From: Anaerolineaceae bacterium
Lineage (GTDB): Bacteria; Chloroflexota; Anaerolineae; Anaerolineales; Anaerolineaceae
Length of the DNA: 15,514 nucleotides
Assembly: GCA_014860845.1 (NCBI GenBank)
Contig: JACZIY010000198.1
Location: 1 to 15,514, forward strand
Reading direction: 5' to 3'
In this document: positions 1 through 7,977 of the stretch, in pieces
How positions within the stretch are numbered: position 1 is the first letter of the stretch
Layout of the letters: the number at the start of each line of letters is the position of its first letter
Notes under the pieces: generated by a model
What the model was told of the DNA's origin: nothing
The model's input: the letters and a program-made list of their open reading frames with translations, nothing else
Databases searched by the model: none
Translations under genes and position numbers: made by a program

Positions 1-1134
1 AATTATGCCCTCTGTATCTCCAAATTGTCCCAAACCAGCTTCAAGCACGACACCCAAAGCTGCGCCTGTTTCGATGGTATCCAGACCATAATCATTGCAC
101 ATGTAATTGAGACTTGCTACTTCATCCAGATTTCCAATCCCGAGGTTCGAACCAACCAGGGCAATGGTCTCATACTGCATTGTTGCAACAATTGGATTTC
201 CCGTTTCATCAACATATTCATGGCGACAACCAATTACACAACCCGGCATGCAACGGGTACCAATTTTCCCCTCACGTGCCAGAATAGTTTCACGGATTGT
301 TTCACCACGCAAATTTACTGAATCTTCAAAACTGCCTGTGCTGAAGTTTCTGGTAGGGAACGAACCCATCTCGTTGACAGCGCCAGTGATAGCAGCCGTA
401 CCATAGGTATGGGTCCCGCCTTTTGGCCCTAATTTCGGACTATCAATAATTTCCTTAGCCAAGCGCTTCGATGCAGACCGGAACAGTTCCACATCTGCAA
501 AAGGGACGGTCTTTGCATTTGGCTTTTCAATTACAACGGCCTTCAACCCTTTACTACCCATAACTGCACCTAAACCTCCACGGGCAGCATGATTACTGCG
601 CTGGCCAGGTTCTCCTGTTAAACAAATGCCAGCACCTGTCAATAAAAATTCACCTGCCTGTCCAATCGAAATGATTGTGCAAGCTTCCCCGTATTTTTCC
701 TGTAATTTTTCTGAGGTTGCATAAGTCCCCAGTCCAAGAATTTCATTTGCAGGCAATAGTTCGGTTTTTTCATTTCCAATATATAAGATATGGAAGGTTC
801 CTTGGGTAGGTTGCCCTTCGATAACCACAGCTTTGATTCCCATTCTTCCCAGGTTATCACCAGCTGTACCACCCGCATTGGATTCTTTAACCCCGTTCGT
901 CAATGGACTCTTACCTCCAACGGACAACCTGCCCGCAGTTGTAACGCCTGCACCACCAAGTAATCCGGGAGCAAAAATCAACTTGTTATGAGGTCCTAAA
1001 GCATCGCAAGCAGGTGGAATTTCTTCCAACAACAACTTTGCTATCAACGCCCGTCCACCTAAATGTTCATAAGTAGAAGGAACCTTTTGCCATTCTGTTT
1101 GAAGTTGATTCATATTTACGCGGAGAAACTTCAT
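1..1134 (-). CDS. Aldehyde:ferredoxin oxidoreductase (AOR family), N-terminal part, runs off the left edge
   Basis: This is the first 378 codons of an AOR-family tungsten or molybdenum bis-pterin enzyme, which oxidises aldehydes to carboxylic acids with ferredoxin as electron acceptor in the cytoplasm. The frame stays open to base 1, so the C-terminal part (full proteins have about 600 residues) lies outside. Visible family marks are GGRA at residues 26-29, the GR-x-S-x-GG-x-SPLT stretch at 68-79, NAGGTAGDNLGRMGIKAVV at about 86-104, and a cysteine cluster C295-x3-C299-x3-C303 for the 4Fe-4S cluster; the fourth ligand would be in the missing part. The ATG at 1134 follows GGAG five bases upstream. 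It is the last visible gene of a minus-strand block (cupin, U32-like, creatininase) but has a 174-bp leader, so it may have its own promoter. The family is confident; the aldehyde substrate is unknown. Confidence 0.93.
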   Translation of the reverse strand, partial: MKFLRVNMNQLQTEWQKVPSTYEHLGGRALIAKLLLEEIPPACDALGPHNKLIFAPGLLGGAGVTTAGRLSVGGKSPLTNGVKESNAGGTAGDNLGRMGIKAVVIEGQPTQGTFHILYIGNEKTELLPANEILGLGTYATSEKLQEKYGEACTIISIGQAGEFLLTGAGICLTGEPGQRSNHAARGGLGAVMGSKGLKAVVIEKPNAKTVPFADVELFRSASKRLAKEIIDSPKLGPKGGTHTYGTAAITGAVNEMGSFPTRNFSTGSFEDSVNLRGETIRETILAREGKIGTRCMPGCVIGCRHEYVDETGNPIVATMQYETIALVGSNLGIGNLDEVASLNYMCNDYGLDTIETGAALGVVLEAGLGQFGDTEGII

Positions 1135-1185
1135 ATTCACTCCATTTTTAATTTATACTAATAAAATTTAATCTGAGAGGGAAAT

Positions 1186-1238
1186 ACCCCACCAGCTCAA
1201 TTCTGATAACAATCTAGAAATGAACTTGATAGTGGGGT
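1186..1238. repeat. Imperfect inverted repeat between creatininase and AOR genes
   Basis: ACCCCAC at 1186-1192 is the exact reverse complement of GTGGGGT at 1232-1238. Inside, TCAATTC at 1197-1203 can pair with GAACTTGA at 1222-1229 with one bulged base. The structure sits in the 174-bp gap upstream of the AOR gene. Read on the minus strand it is not followed by a T-run, so it is not a classical terminator. It could be a leader structure, an operator or a weak transcription-attenuating hairpin. Confidence 0.4.
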
Positions 1239-1308
1239 TTGATTCATCGTATCAATTTGCGGTCTAGCTGAGATCGCGTTGACATTTATAATTCTTCTAA
1301 ATAAAGGA

Positions 1309-2274
1309 CTACGGTGGGTAAGCAAGAGTATAAATAGACTTGCCACCTTTTAGAGGTCCCTTAACATATTCTGCAACTTCTTCTGGGCTACGCATCGTCA
1401 CCTCTTCCACTGGTGGTAGAGTGCCTGCGGGGAATCTGGTCATGATGTCTCCAACCAATTTGCACATGTAATCCATCAGATCGTTGATACCTGCCAGGGC
1501 TTTATCTGCCGAAGCTAACGAGGGAGAACCGATGACCCCTTCCGGGTAATCCTTCACCTCAATACCTCCTAACCCGACATGTTCGTGACCTTTGATAGGG
1601 GCATGATAGACATCTCCACCTTTATCTGTATGGCCAGGAGGAAGAAAGCCATGCGGTCTGTTATCCACAAATAGCGAAGGATCCATAAATTCCGGGAAGA
1701 GAGCCAATGAATACGAAGCTTCTGCTTCATCCGCATGAGCAAAAGGTGTGTCGAATGGACCCCCGTGAGCCTTGTCCTTCATATGATCATGGATCACTGT
1801 CCAGGTATGCAATGTGATCAGGACAGCTGGAAGCTGGTATTTCTTCTGCCATTGCTGGATAGCCAGAGGTAATACCTCTTCCTGTCCATGCCCATTGACA
1901 AAGATCTGTTTCCGAAACCCCATATTCCAGAGGCCTGTTATGATGGCGCGCATATTCGCTATCAGTACATCCTCAGGGACGACGATGGTTCCTGGCATAC
2001 CGAGGTGGTTGTGGGGGTGAGAAGCATACCAAATTGGTTGGGCAATCGTGCAACCCATTTTCAATGCCACTTGCTCCAACGCGCGCGTCACCAGGAATGT
2101 ATCCTCCCCCAATGGCTGTCCGGCACCGTGATTTTCCGTGCTGCCCACCGGAATGAAGATCAGATCATTGGTTCTGAGCCGTTCTTCAATTTGGGTCATG
2201 TTCATGGTTTGGAGGTAAAGCCCGTTGGGGTTTTCCATATGGCCACCTTTTGGTGGTAATTCCCAATTACCCAT
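1309..2274 (-). CDS. Creatininase-family metal-dependent hydrolase (possibly IolN-like)
   Basis: This 321-aa protein belongs to the creatininase superfamily, binuclear-metal hydrolases that open cyclic amides and, in some branches, cyclic ketones of inositol breakdown. The metal-site pattern is present: GSTENHG gives E47 and H49, GEDT gives D58, NGHG at 127-130 gives H129, and HADEAEAS at 180-187 gives H180 and E183. SHPHNHLGMPGTIVVP at 85-100 is also family-typical. The usual NGHGGN is changed to NGHGQE. The N-terminal WELPPKGG and the ERLRTND segment remind me of the group annotated as 3-dehydro-scyllo-inosose hydrolase (IolN), but this is recalled, not searched. The ATG follows AGGAG with good spacing. 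The gene lies 44 bp after the U32-like gene on the same strand, so co-transcription is likely. The class is confident; the substrate is not. Confidence 0.87.
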   Translation of the reverse strand: MGNWELPPKGGHMENPNGLYLQTMNMTQIEERLRTNDLIFIPVGSTENHGAGQPLGEDTFLVTRALEQVALKMGCTIAQPIWYASHPHNHLGMPGTIVVPEDVLIANMRAIITGLWNMGFRKQIFVNGHGQEEVLPLAIQQWQKKYQLPAVLITLHTWTVIHDHMKDKAHGGPFDTPFAHADEAEASYSLALFPEFMDPSLFVDNRPHGFLPPGHTDKGGDVYHAPIKGHEHVGLGGIEVKDYPEGVIGSPSLASADKALAGINDLMDYMCKLVGDIMTRFPAGTLPPVEEVTMRSPEEVAEYVKGPLKGGKSIYTLAYPP

Positions 2275-2318
2275 GTTGCACTCCTTTCATTAATAGAGTT
2301 CAAATAACAAATTTATTC

Positions 2319-3236
2319 TTAAGCTACTGGGAGGTGCAAATCAGAAGAAAACTTTGGTGTTTGTGTAGCATCAGGTAAATATCTATTAACCATTTCGACA
2401 ACAATTGAAGCCTGATCAGCCATTTTCTTTCCATCATTGGCGGAGGTGAGTTGACCATGTCCGGCGACAACAGAGTTTCCAGTTTTACAATGTAATGGAG
2501 CTGCAACACGCACAATTTCTGGAGCTTCATAGACACGAATGAATCCACCAGACCCAGGAGGATTGTCGGTATGAACATCCAATGGGGTTTTTACTGCAGC
2601 ACGTAAAGCAGCGATCATTGGGATCTGTAAATCACGAACTGGGTTGATGCTATCAGCACCAAGACTTTCGAGCAATTTGAATGATGCAGGGTTACACTGA
2701 CCTAAATGAGCTGATGTTTTGAAGATCATATCACTAGGTAAAGCACCGTCTCTACGCATCTGACCTACAAGCCATAACATTCCTTCATCATAGATTAAGA
2801 AGCCACGAACACCAAGGTCATAACCACGTTTAACATCCTCTACCGCACGGACAAGTTGTTCCATACCACGTAAACGATAACTGATACGAACACCTTGCTC
2901 GGAGAGTACTGTAGCACCGGTATCATAAGTAGCGCGTGGTCCAACGGACATCATCAATTCTGCACCGTAATCAGCACAATTTTTAACATATTGTTTGATT
3001 TCATCACGAGTATGTCTGAACATACCATAGGTTTCTGTTACACGATTAATGGTAATTCCATTTTTTGTCGATGTGTCCAATAATGCTGCGACTGCATCTG
3101 CAGTATTGACTGTTGGGACTTCAATCCGGAAAGATGCTCCATCTGGAAAACGTTGAGTAGATGTCGGCATATCCCATAAATCGCCTTCTGGCAAACCAAT
3201 CTTTTTTAAGTAATCACGTGTTTCTTGAAAAATCAT
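2319..3236 (-). CDS. U32-peptidase-like TIM-barrel protein
   Basis: A 305-aa cytoplasmic protein with no signal peptide or membrane segment. The alternating pattern (FRIEVPTVN at about 36-44, AELMMSVGP, GVRGFLIYDEGMLW, FKTSAHLGQCNP, LGADSINPVRDL, PLDVHTDNP) looks like a TIM barrel of the peptidase U32-like kind. Known U32 relatives do not all cleave peptides; several work on RNA or cofactor modification, so peptidase should be taken as a family name only. I see no substrate signature. AGGAG stands before the ATG at 3236. The gene is 38 bp downstream of the cupin gene and 44 bp upstream of the creatininase gene on the same strand, which points to one operon. It may be an enzyme of the same small-molecule pathway. 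It could equally be called a protein of unknown function. Confidence 0.65.
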   Translation of the reverse strand: MIFQETRDYLKKIGLPEGDLWDMPTSTQRFPDGASFRIEVPTVNTADAVAALLDTSTKNGITINRVTETYGMFRHTRDEIKQYVKNCADYGAELMMSVGPRATYDTGATVLSEQGVRISYRLRGMEQLVRAVEDVKRGYDLGVRGFLIYDEGMLWLVGQMRRDGALPSDMIFKTSAHLGQCNPASFKLLESLGADSINPVRDLQIPMIAALRAAVKTPLDVHTDNPPGSGGFIRVYEAPEIVRVAAPLHCKTGNSVVAGHGQLTSANDGKKMADQASIVVEMVNRYLPDATQTPKFSSDLHLPVA

Positions 3237-3274
3237 TTCATTCTCCTTTAATAATTTTTAATTTATAATTTTTT

Positions 3275-3640
3275 TTATTTACTGCAGTGAGCCGGCAGTG
3301 GCGGACTGTAGACCCATACGATCCTGAGAGGTTCATTACCGATATTTTCCACCCGGTGCATTACACCTTTAGGGGAATAGAACGCGGTTTCAGGACCAAT
3401 TTCCCATTCGCCTTCACCATCAATCACGATTTTTGCGCGACCACTGATAAGGAACAACACCTCTTCTGAGTCATCATGTTTATGATCAGGGATCATGCTT
3501 CCCACTTCAGTAATGTTCATGCCCATTGAAACGTTATCAACGCCTCCAAATTTAGGGGCTAACAACAATTTAGAGGTGCGAGGAGGGTTTCTGAACTCCC
3601 CTTCAACATCTGCCGCTTTAACAAAAGGTACTTCTTTCAC
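3275..3640 (-). CDS. Small single-domain cupin protein
   Basis: A 121-aa cupin. Motif 1 is visible as PDHKHDDSEEVLFLISG with H53, H55 and a glutamate at 59 or 60, and motif 2 as the SPKGVMH segment with H95, so a single metal ion can be bound. Small cupins of this type are isomerases, lyases, sensor domains or sugar and keto-acid binding enzymes; the sequence does not say which. I place the start at the GTG at 3640 because GAGGAG lies seven bases upstream. The frame extends 42 codons further to 3766, but that extension covers the operator and the -10 and -35 boxes of the predicted promoter and has no cupin similarity. It is the first gene of the minus-strand block towards the aldehyde oxidoreductase. 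Confidence 0.85.
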   Translation of the reverse strand: MKEVPFVKAADVEGEFRNPPRTSKLLLAPKFGGVDNVSMGMNITEVGSMIPDHKHDDSEEVLFLISGRAKIVIDGEGEWEIGPETAFYSPKGVMHRVENIGNEPLRIVWVYSPPLPAHCSK

Positions 3641-3694
3641 TATTTGCTCCTCTGTTTTGATTTTAATTTTTATTATTTTTGGGAAATAAGATGT

Positions 3695-3720
3695 GTTTCG
3701 TCTAATGAAACTATGTTTCG
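3695..3720. promoter_or_regulatory. Candidate IclR/KdgR-type operator, three half-sites (cupin promoter)
   Basis: This 26-bp element contains GTTTCGT, three variable bases, ATGAAAC, one base, then ATGTTTCG. It forms two overlapping palindromes, including the perfect GAAAC-TAT-GTTTC at 3707-3719. It starts about 11 bases downstream of the predicted transcription start of the cupin operon, where a bound protein would block RNA polymerase. It matches 20 of 26 positions of the element at 13382-13407. The core resembles the KdgR box of the IclR family, and an IclR gene is encoded at 9172-9942. Confidence 0.65.
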
Positions 3721-3737
3721 TGTTGTGCGACAACCCT

Positions 3738-3766
3738 ATTGTAGCAAATGTTTCACCTGATGTCAA
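3738..3766 (-). promoter_or_regulatory. Sigma-70 type promoter of the cupin operon
   Basis: On the minus strand the -35 box is TTGACA (3766-3761) and the -10 box is TACAAT (3743-3738), separated by exactly 17 bases, close to the ideal sigma-70 arrangement. Transcription should begin near 3731 and reach the GTG start of the cupin gene after about 90 bases. A further TGAAAC half-site lies in the spacer. Confidence 0.8.
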
Positions 3767-3833
3767 TTACTTTCACAAAACAAAACTTTGCATCCAGTCA
3801 TTTTTGTGACACAAATCCCGCATGATCTGTAAC

Positions 3834-3862
3834 TTGACTTGTTATGCAGAGTGTAATAAAAT
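3834..3862 (+). promoter_or_regulatory. Sigma-70 type promoter of the racemase operon
   Basis: The -35 box TTGACT (3834-3839) and -10 box TAAAAT (3857-3862) are 17 bases apart, giving a start near 3869 and an untranslated leader of about 105 bases before the ATG at 3975. It is divergent from the cupin promoter, with the two -35 boxes about 70 bp apart. A TATAAT-like element further downstream, at about 3930, is a less convincing alternative. Confidence 0.7.
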
Positions 3863-3876
3863 GAAACTGATTTTCA
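3862..3876. promoter_or_regulatory. Candidate IclR/KdgR-type operator at the racemase promoter
   Basis: TGAAAC-TGA-TTTTCA is a palindrome with five of six arm positions complementary. It overlaps the last base of the -10 box and covers the expected transcription start, a position suited to repression. The preceding ATGAAAC context matches the element at 3695-3720, but the third half-site is degenerate here. Confidence 0.5.
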
Positions 3877-3974
3877 CCCTATAAAACACAATTCGTCATT
3901 TTTGGTTTTAAAATTAAGGAAAACGAACTTATAATTTGGTATGATCAGTAGCGCATTAAAAAGGAACCTCCAAA

Positions 3975-5273
3975 ATGCAATCACAAACCTACAAAATCCC
4001 CTACAGTAAATCAAGTTTGGACTTCACCTTGCTACCAGGCATGAAAGCCGATATAGCTGTTTCACAGCCAGCGGAGGTTATCCAGGATGTACCAAAAGCC
4101 ATCCAGCAGGCACTGGAAAACCCCATCGGCACATCTCCACTTAAAAATATCGCCAAACCCGGAGACCGGGTTTGTATCGTATTTACAGACATTACCCGGG
4201 CGAGTCCTGATCATCTCCTGGTACCTGCTCTTTTAAAGGAACTGGAACATGCCGGAGTGCGTGACGAAGATATTACATTATTATGTGGCATTGGTATGCA
4301 TCGTCCATCCTCCAAGGATGAGAAAATTACCAAACTTGGTACTGGTATTGTGTCACGTTACAAGGTCATTGACAATGAACCACAGAACCCGGATGCTCTG
4401 GTAGATCTTGGCTTTACACCAGGTGGTGTACCTGTTCTGTTACATCGTTCTGTGATTGAAACCGATCTTTTGATCGCAACCGGTATTGTTGAACCCCATC
4501 AATACGCTGGTTACTCCGGTGGACGGAAAACCGTTGCTGTTGGTGCAGCGGGAGAAGCATTGATCGCTCATACGCACGGTCCTGCATTCGCGGATCATCC
4601 CGGAACACGTTTGGGTCAGATTGAAGGCAACCCCTTCCATGAAGCAGTGACCGAAGCAGCCAGACGGGCAAACTTGCGCTTTATTATAAATGTTGTCTTG
4701 GATGATGACAAAAACATCCTGCGTGTGACTGCCGGTGATCCTGAGCTGGCATTTCAGGATTTGGTAAATTTCGGCAAATCGGTCTATGAAGTTCCAATTT
4801 ATAAACAATATGATATTGCCATCGGTGGTGTTGGTTTTCCGAAAGATGCAAACATCTATCAGGCTAGCCGGGCACCATCCTACCTTTTCTTTGCGCCAAC
4901 ACCGGTTGTAAAACCTGGTGGTTACTTAATTATTCCAGCCCGATGTGAAGAAGGCGCAGGAGCCGGTGTAGGCGAACAACGCTTTTTCAAAGCAATGCGA
5001 GACGCCCCAAATGTCCAATTCATTCTGGATGATGCTCGCGCCAATGGGTACCCACCAGGACAACAAAGGGCATTTGTCATGGCAAAGGTTTTAGAAGAAG
5101 CCAAAGTGGTGATTGTTGGAAGTGAATACCCAGACCTGGTCAGGGATTGCAAGATGATCCCGGCAGAAACGATGGAAGAAGCCCTAAAACTTGCTGAAGC
5201 CGATTTAGGCCCTGCATGCGAAGTGTTGATTGTCCCCCACGCCATGCTTACTTTACCGGTGCTTCAAAAATAG
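3975..5273 (+). CDS. LarA-like nickel-pincer 2-hydroxyacid racemase
   Basis: This 432-aa protein is a full-length member of the lactate racemase (LarA) family, which use a covalently bound nickel-pincer nucleotide (NPN) to interconvert enantiomers of 2-hydroxyacids by hydride transfer. Equivalents of the Lactiplantibacillus LarA residues are present with nearly the same numbering: D72 and R75 in DITR, H109 in GMHR, H175 in EPHQYAG, K185 in SGGRK, H201, and Q296 in NIYQ. The substrate-binding lysine (K298 in LarA) is replaced by R299 in the segment YQASRAP, so the substrate may not be lactate. No larB, larC or larE gene for NPN synthesis is in the window. The ATG follows AAGGA nine bases upstream. 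It leads a plus-strand operon of hydroxyacid oxidation genes. Confidence 0.88.
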   Translation: MQSQTYKIPYSKSSLDFTLLPGMKADIAVSQPAEVIQDVPKAIQQALENPIGTSPLKNIAKPGDRVCIVFTDITRASPDHLLVPALLKELEHAGVRDEDITLLCGIGMHRPSSKDEKITKLGTGIVSRYKVIDNEPQNPDALVDLGFTPGGVPVLLHRSVIETDLLIATGIVEPHQYAGYSGGRKTVAVGAAGEALIAHTHGPAFADHPGTRLGQIEGNPFHEAVTEAARRANLRFIINVVLDDDKNILRVTAGDPELAFQDLVNFGKSVYEVPIYKQYDIAIGGVGFPKDANIYQASRAPSYLFFAPTPVVKPGGYLIIPARCEEGAGAGVGEQRFFKAMRDAPNVQFILDDARANGYPPGQQRAFVMAKVLEEAKVVIVGSEYPDLVRDCKMIPAETMEEALKLAEADLGPACEVLIVPHAMLTLPVLQK

Positions 5274-5300
5274 ACAGCCCATGTTTGAATGGAAATGTGT

Positions 5301-6581
5301 ATGACAAACCTTATTGATTTAGAAAAACCTGCTGAAACCGATTATTTAAACTGCATCCGCTGTGGATTGTGTTTGTCGGTTTGCCCTACCTATCAGGAAT
5401 ACCTGAGTGAAACCGCATCTCCACGCGGAAGGGTGGCATTGGCTCGTAAAGGTTTGGATGGTGAGCTTGAACTCAGCCCTAACCTCATCGAGCAAATGTA
5501 CAGTTGTTTTGCCTGCATGGCTTGCAACGATGTCTGCCCGGTTGGAATACGTCCTGCTGACCTGGCATTGGCTATGCGCTACGTGCAGGAACAGCGTGAT
5601 CCACGACCCTGGAAGAAGAAGTTATTCGAAGGATTGATCCCCCATCCAAATCGAATGGAACTTGCCACGCTTCCTTTGCGCTTATACCAGGCTTTGGGGA
5701 TCCGACGTTTGGTGTATGCCCTGGGAATCAAACGCCTCTTACCGAAACAATTACGCGATTTGGAAGGTATGTTACCACACCTGCCAAAACGCCCCTTACG
5801 CCAGATACTACCTCAGCTCTCCGAAGCACGTGGTGAAGCCAAACATGAGGTAGGATATTTTTTGGGTTGTGCCCAAAGCCTTATGTTTGCTGAAGAGAGT
5901 TCAGCTACCGTGCGCGTGCTAACACGAAATGGGTGTAACGTAACCACTCCCAAGGAAGTAGAATGTTGCGGTATGCCAGCCACTGGTTATGGCCGTATGG
6001 ATCTGGTCCGAAAAGCAGCCAAGCACAATATTTCCATATTTGAAAAATTTAATCTGAAAGTGGTTGTCACCGATTGTGCTACTTGTGGTTCTACACTCAA
6101 AGAATATGGTCATTATCTCAAAGATGACCCTGATTGGGCAGATCGGGCAAAAACATTCAGTGCCAAGGTGCGTGACATCAGCGAATTCCTTGCAGAAATT
6201 CCCCTTGAAAAACCAAAGGGAAGAGTCGAAGCAAAGGTTACCTATCATGACCCCTGTCATTTGCGACGAGCACAAAAAGTATGGGAACAACCTCGCAACC
6301 TTTTGAAAATGATTGATGGTGTCGAGTTCGTCGAAATGCCCGAAGCGGATACATGCTGTGGTTCTGCAGGTAGTCAACTCATTACCCATTACGAGACATC
6401 CACCCATGTACTGGATCGTAAAATGAATAATCTAGAAAGCACACAGGCACAGGTGGTCGCCTCCGGATGTCCTGGCTGTCAAATGCAATTAAATACCGGT
6501 CTGCAACGTCGTGGCCTGAATTTGCGTGTCGTTCATCCAATTACATTGCTTGATGAAGCTTATGAGGCTGAAAATGAATAA
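5301..6581 (+). CDS. GlcF/LutA-type (Fe-S)-binding subunit with two CCG domains
   Basis: This subunit, 426 aa from the preferred start, has two 4Fe-4S motifs (C18, C21, C24, C28-P; and C69, C72, C75, C79-P), followed by two heterodisulfide-reductase-like CCG domains with CCG at 220-222 and 350-352 and the supporting DCATCG and SGCPGC segments. In glycolate oxidase and D-lactate dehydrogenases this subunit takes electrons from the FAD subunit and passes them to the quinone pool or another carrier. It has no membrane segment. I prefer the ATG at 5301, which has GGAAA at the right distance, over in-frame ATGs at 5289 and 5295, whose upstream sequence is poor. It starts 27 bases after the racemase stop and overlaps the next gene by 8 bases, so it is translated as part of the operon. 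Confidence 0.9.
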   Translation: MTNLIDLEKPAETDYLNCIRCGLCLSVCPTYQEYLSETASPRGRVALARKGLDGELELSPNLIEQMYSCFACMACNDVCPVGIRPADLALAMRYVQEQRDPRPWKKKLFEGLIPHPNRMELATLPLRLYQALGIRRLVYALGIKRLLPKQLRDLEGMLPHLPKRPLRQILPQLSEARGEAKHEVGYFLGCAQSLMFAEESSATVRVLTRNGCNVTTPKEVECCGMPATGYGRMDLVRKAAKHNISIFEKFNLKVVVTDCATCGSTLKEYGHYLKDDPDWADRAKTFSAKVRDISEFLAEIPLEKPKGRVEAKVTYHDPCHLRRAQKVWEQPRNLLKMIDGVEFVEMPEADTCCGSAGSQLITHYETSTHVLDRKMNNLESTQAQVVASGCPGCQMQLNTGLQRRGLNLRVVHPITLLDEAYEAENE

Positions 6582-7956
6582 TCAAATCATTGATCAACTA
6601 ATTAAAATCGTAGGGAAAAAACACGTATTACACACCCCTGAAGACCTCGCTGTTTATAGTTATGATGGTACATTTGCAGAAGGTCTTCCTGATGTTGTGG
6701 TACTGCCTGCATCTACTGAAGAAGTCAGCCAGGTGGTAAAAGTGGCAGTGGAGAATCAAGTGCCGATCATAGCACGCGGTATGGCATCCGGGCTTGCAGC
6801 AGGTTCCATTCCTGTAACAAGCGGTGGGATCGTTGTCAGCCTGACGCGTATGAACAAGATTTTAGAGATTGACACCGAAAACGCTACAGTCCGTGCAGAA
6901 GCTGGTGTGATCACCGCCATCCTACAGGCTGAAGTTGAAAAAACCGGACTTTTTTACCCCCCCGATCCATCCAGTATCAAACACTCGACCATTGGTGGCA
7001 ATATTGCCTGTAACGCAGGTGGTCCACGCTGTTTGAAATATGGCGTGACCGGCGATTATGTGCTCGGATTGAAAGTTGTACTTGCCGACGGACAGGTTTT
7101 AGAAACTGGCGGGAAACCGATCAAGGACGTAACAGGTTATGACCTGAAAAGCTTATTTACTGGCTCTGAAGGGACTCTTGGTATCATTACGGAGGCATTA
7201 TTACGCCTGGTTGCAAAACCACGCTACGCCAAAACCGCTCTGGCAGAATTTGCGTCGCTGGACGATGCTTCTCGCACAGTTAACGCCATTCTCCTGGCAG
7301 GTATCGTCCCAGCCACATTGGAATTGATGGACCAGACTGCTCTGATCTGTATTGAAGAGGCAATGCACCTTGGGTTGAACACTGACCTGGGAGCATCCCT
7401 GATCATTGAAACAGATGGAACAGATGAACAAACAGTGCTTTCTGAGATTGAAGCATGCGCACGAATCTGCGAGGAAACTGGTGCTCAGAATGTAAAAATG
7501 GCTAAGAACGAAACCGAACGAGCCAATTTATGGAGGGCGCGCCGTTCTATTTCCCCAGCATTAGCCCGGAGATCGCCCAATAAATTAGGCGAAGATATTA
7601 CCGTTCCTCGCAGCGCCATTCCAGAAGTTGTAAAGCGCTTGCGCGGTATCAGTGCCAAATATGGATTACAAATTGTCATCTTCGGTCACGCCGGTGATGG
7701 CAACCTGCATCCAAATATCCTTTTCGACAAACGTGATCCGGAACAATGGAAAGCCGTAGAGCAGATGGTTGCTGAGATCTTTGGTGCTGCCCTTTCTGTC
7801 GGTGGAACACTTTCGGGTGAACATGGTGTTGGTGTTCTTAAACGCCCCTATCTTGAAAAAGCGCTCGGCCCCATATCCATCGCTGTACAACGGAGCATCA
7901 AGCAGGCTCTCGATCCACAAAATATCTTTAACCCTGGAAAAATATTTATTTCTTAA
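6574..7956 (+). CDS. GlcD-type FAD-linked 2-hydroxyacid dehydrogenase subunit
   Basis: A 460-aa FAD-binding PCMH-type oxidase of the glycolate oxidase GlcD / D-lactate dehydrogenase family, oxidising a 2-hydroxyacid (usually the D form) to the 2-oxoacid. The FAD domain covers about 35-215, with PPDPSS, TIGGNIACNAGGPRCLKYG and GSEGTLGIITEA. The C-terminal domain carries GHAGDGNLHPN (H372, H379) and SGEHG (E416, H417), which in the family bind the metal and substrate. The ATG at 6574 overlaps the stop of the Fe-S gene and has GAGG six bases upstream; an in-frame start at 6526 lies inside the preceding gene and adds no family sequence. With the GlcF-like partner it makes a two-subunit dehydrogenase. 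Exact substrate not readable. Confidence 0.92.
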   Translation: MNNQIIDQLIKIVGKKHVLHTPEDLAVYSYDGTFAEGLPDVVVLPASTEEVSQVVKVAVENQVPIIARGMASGLAAGSIPVTSGGIVVSLTRMNKILEIDTENATVRAEAGVITAILQAEVEKTGLFYPPDPSSIKHSTIGGNIACNAGGPRCLKYGVTGDYVLGLKVVLADGQVLETGGKPIKDVTGYDLKSLFTGSEGTLGIITEALLRLVAKPRYAKTALAEFASLDDASRTVNAILLAGIVPATLELMDQTALICIEEAMHLGLNTDLGASLIIETDGTDEQTVLSEIEACARICEETGAQNVKMAKNETERANLWRARRSISPALARRSPNKLGEDITVPRSAIPEVVKRLRGISAKYGLQIVIFGHAGDGNLHPNILFDKRDPEQWKAVEQMVAEIFGAALSVGGTLSGEHGVGVLKRPYLEKALGPISIAVQRSIKQALDPQNIFNPGKIFIS

Positions 7957-7977
7957 ACCTACCATTTGGAGAATAAA

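Noticed and set aside
25..406. Two overlapping plus-strand open frames of about 98 aa
   Set aside because: They are antisense to the aldehyde oxidoreductase gene, which has clear family motifs; their translations have low complexity and no recognisable domain.
1814..2259. Plus-strand open frames opposite the creatininase gene
   Set aside because: Shadows of the minus-strand gene; no ribosome site, no recognisable domain.
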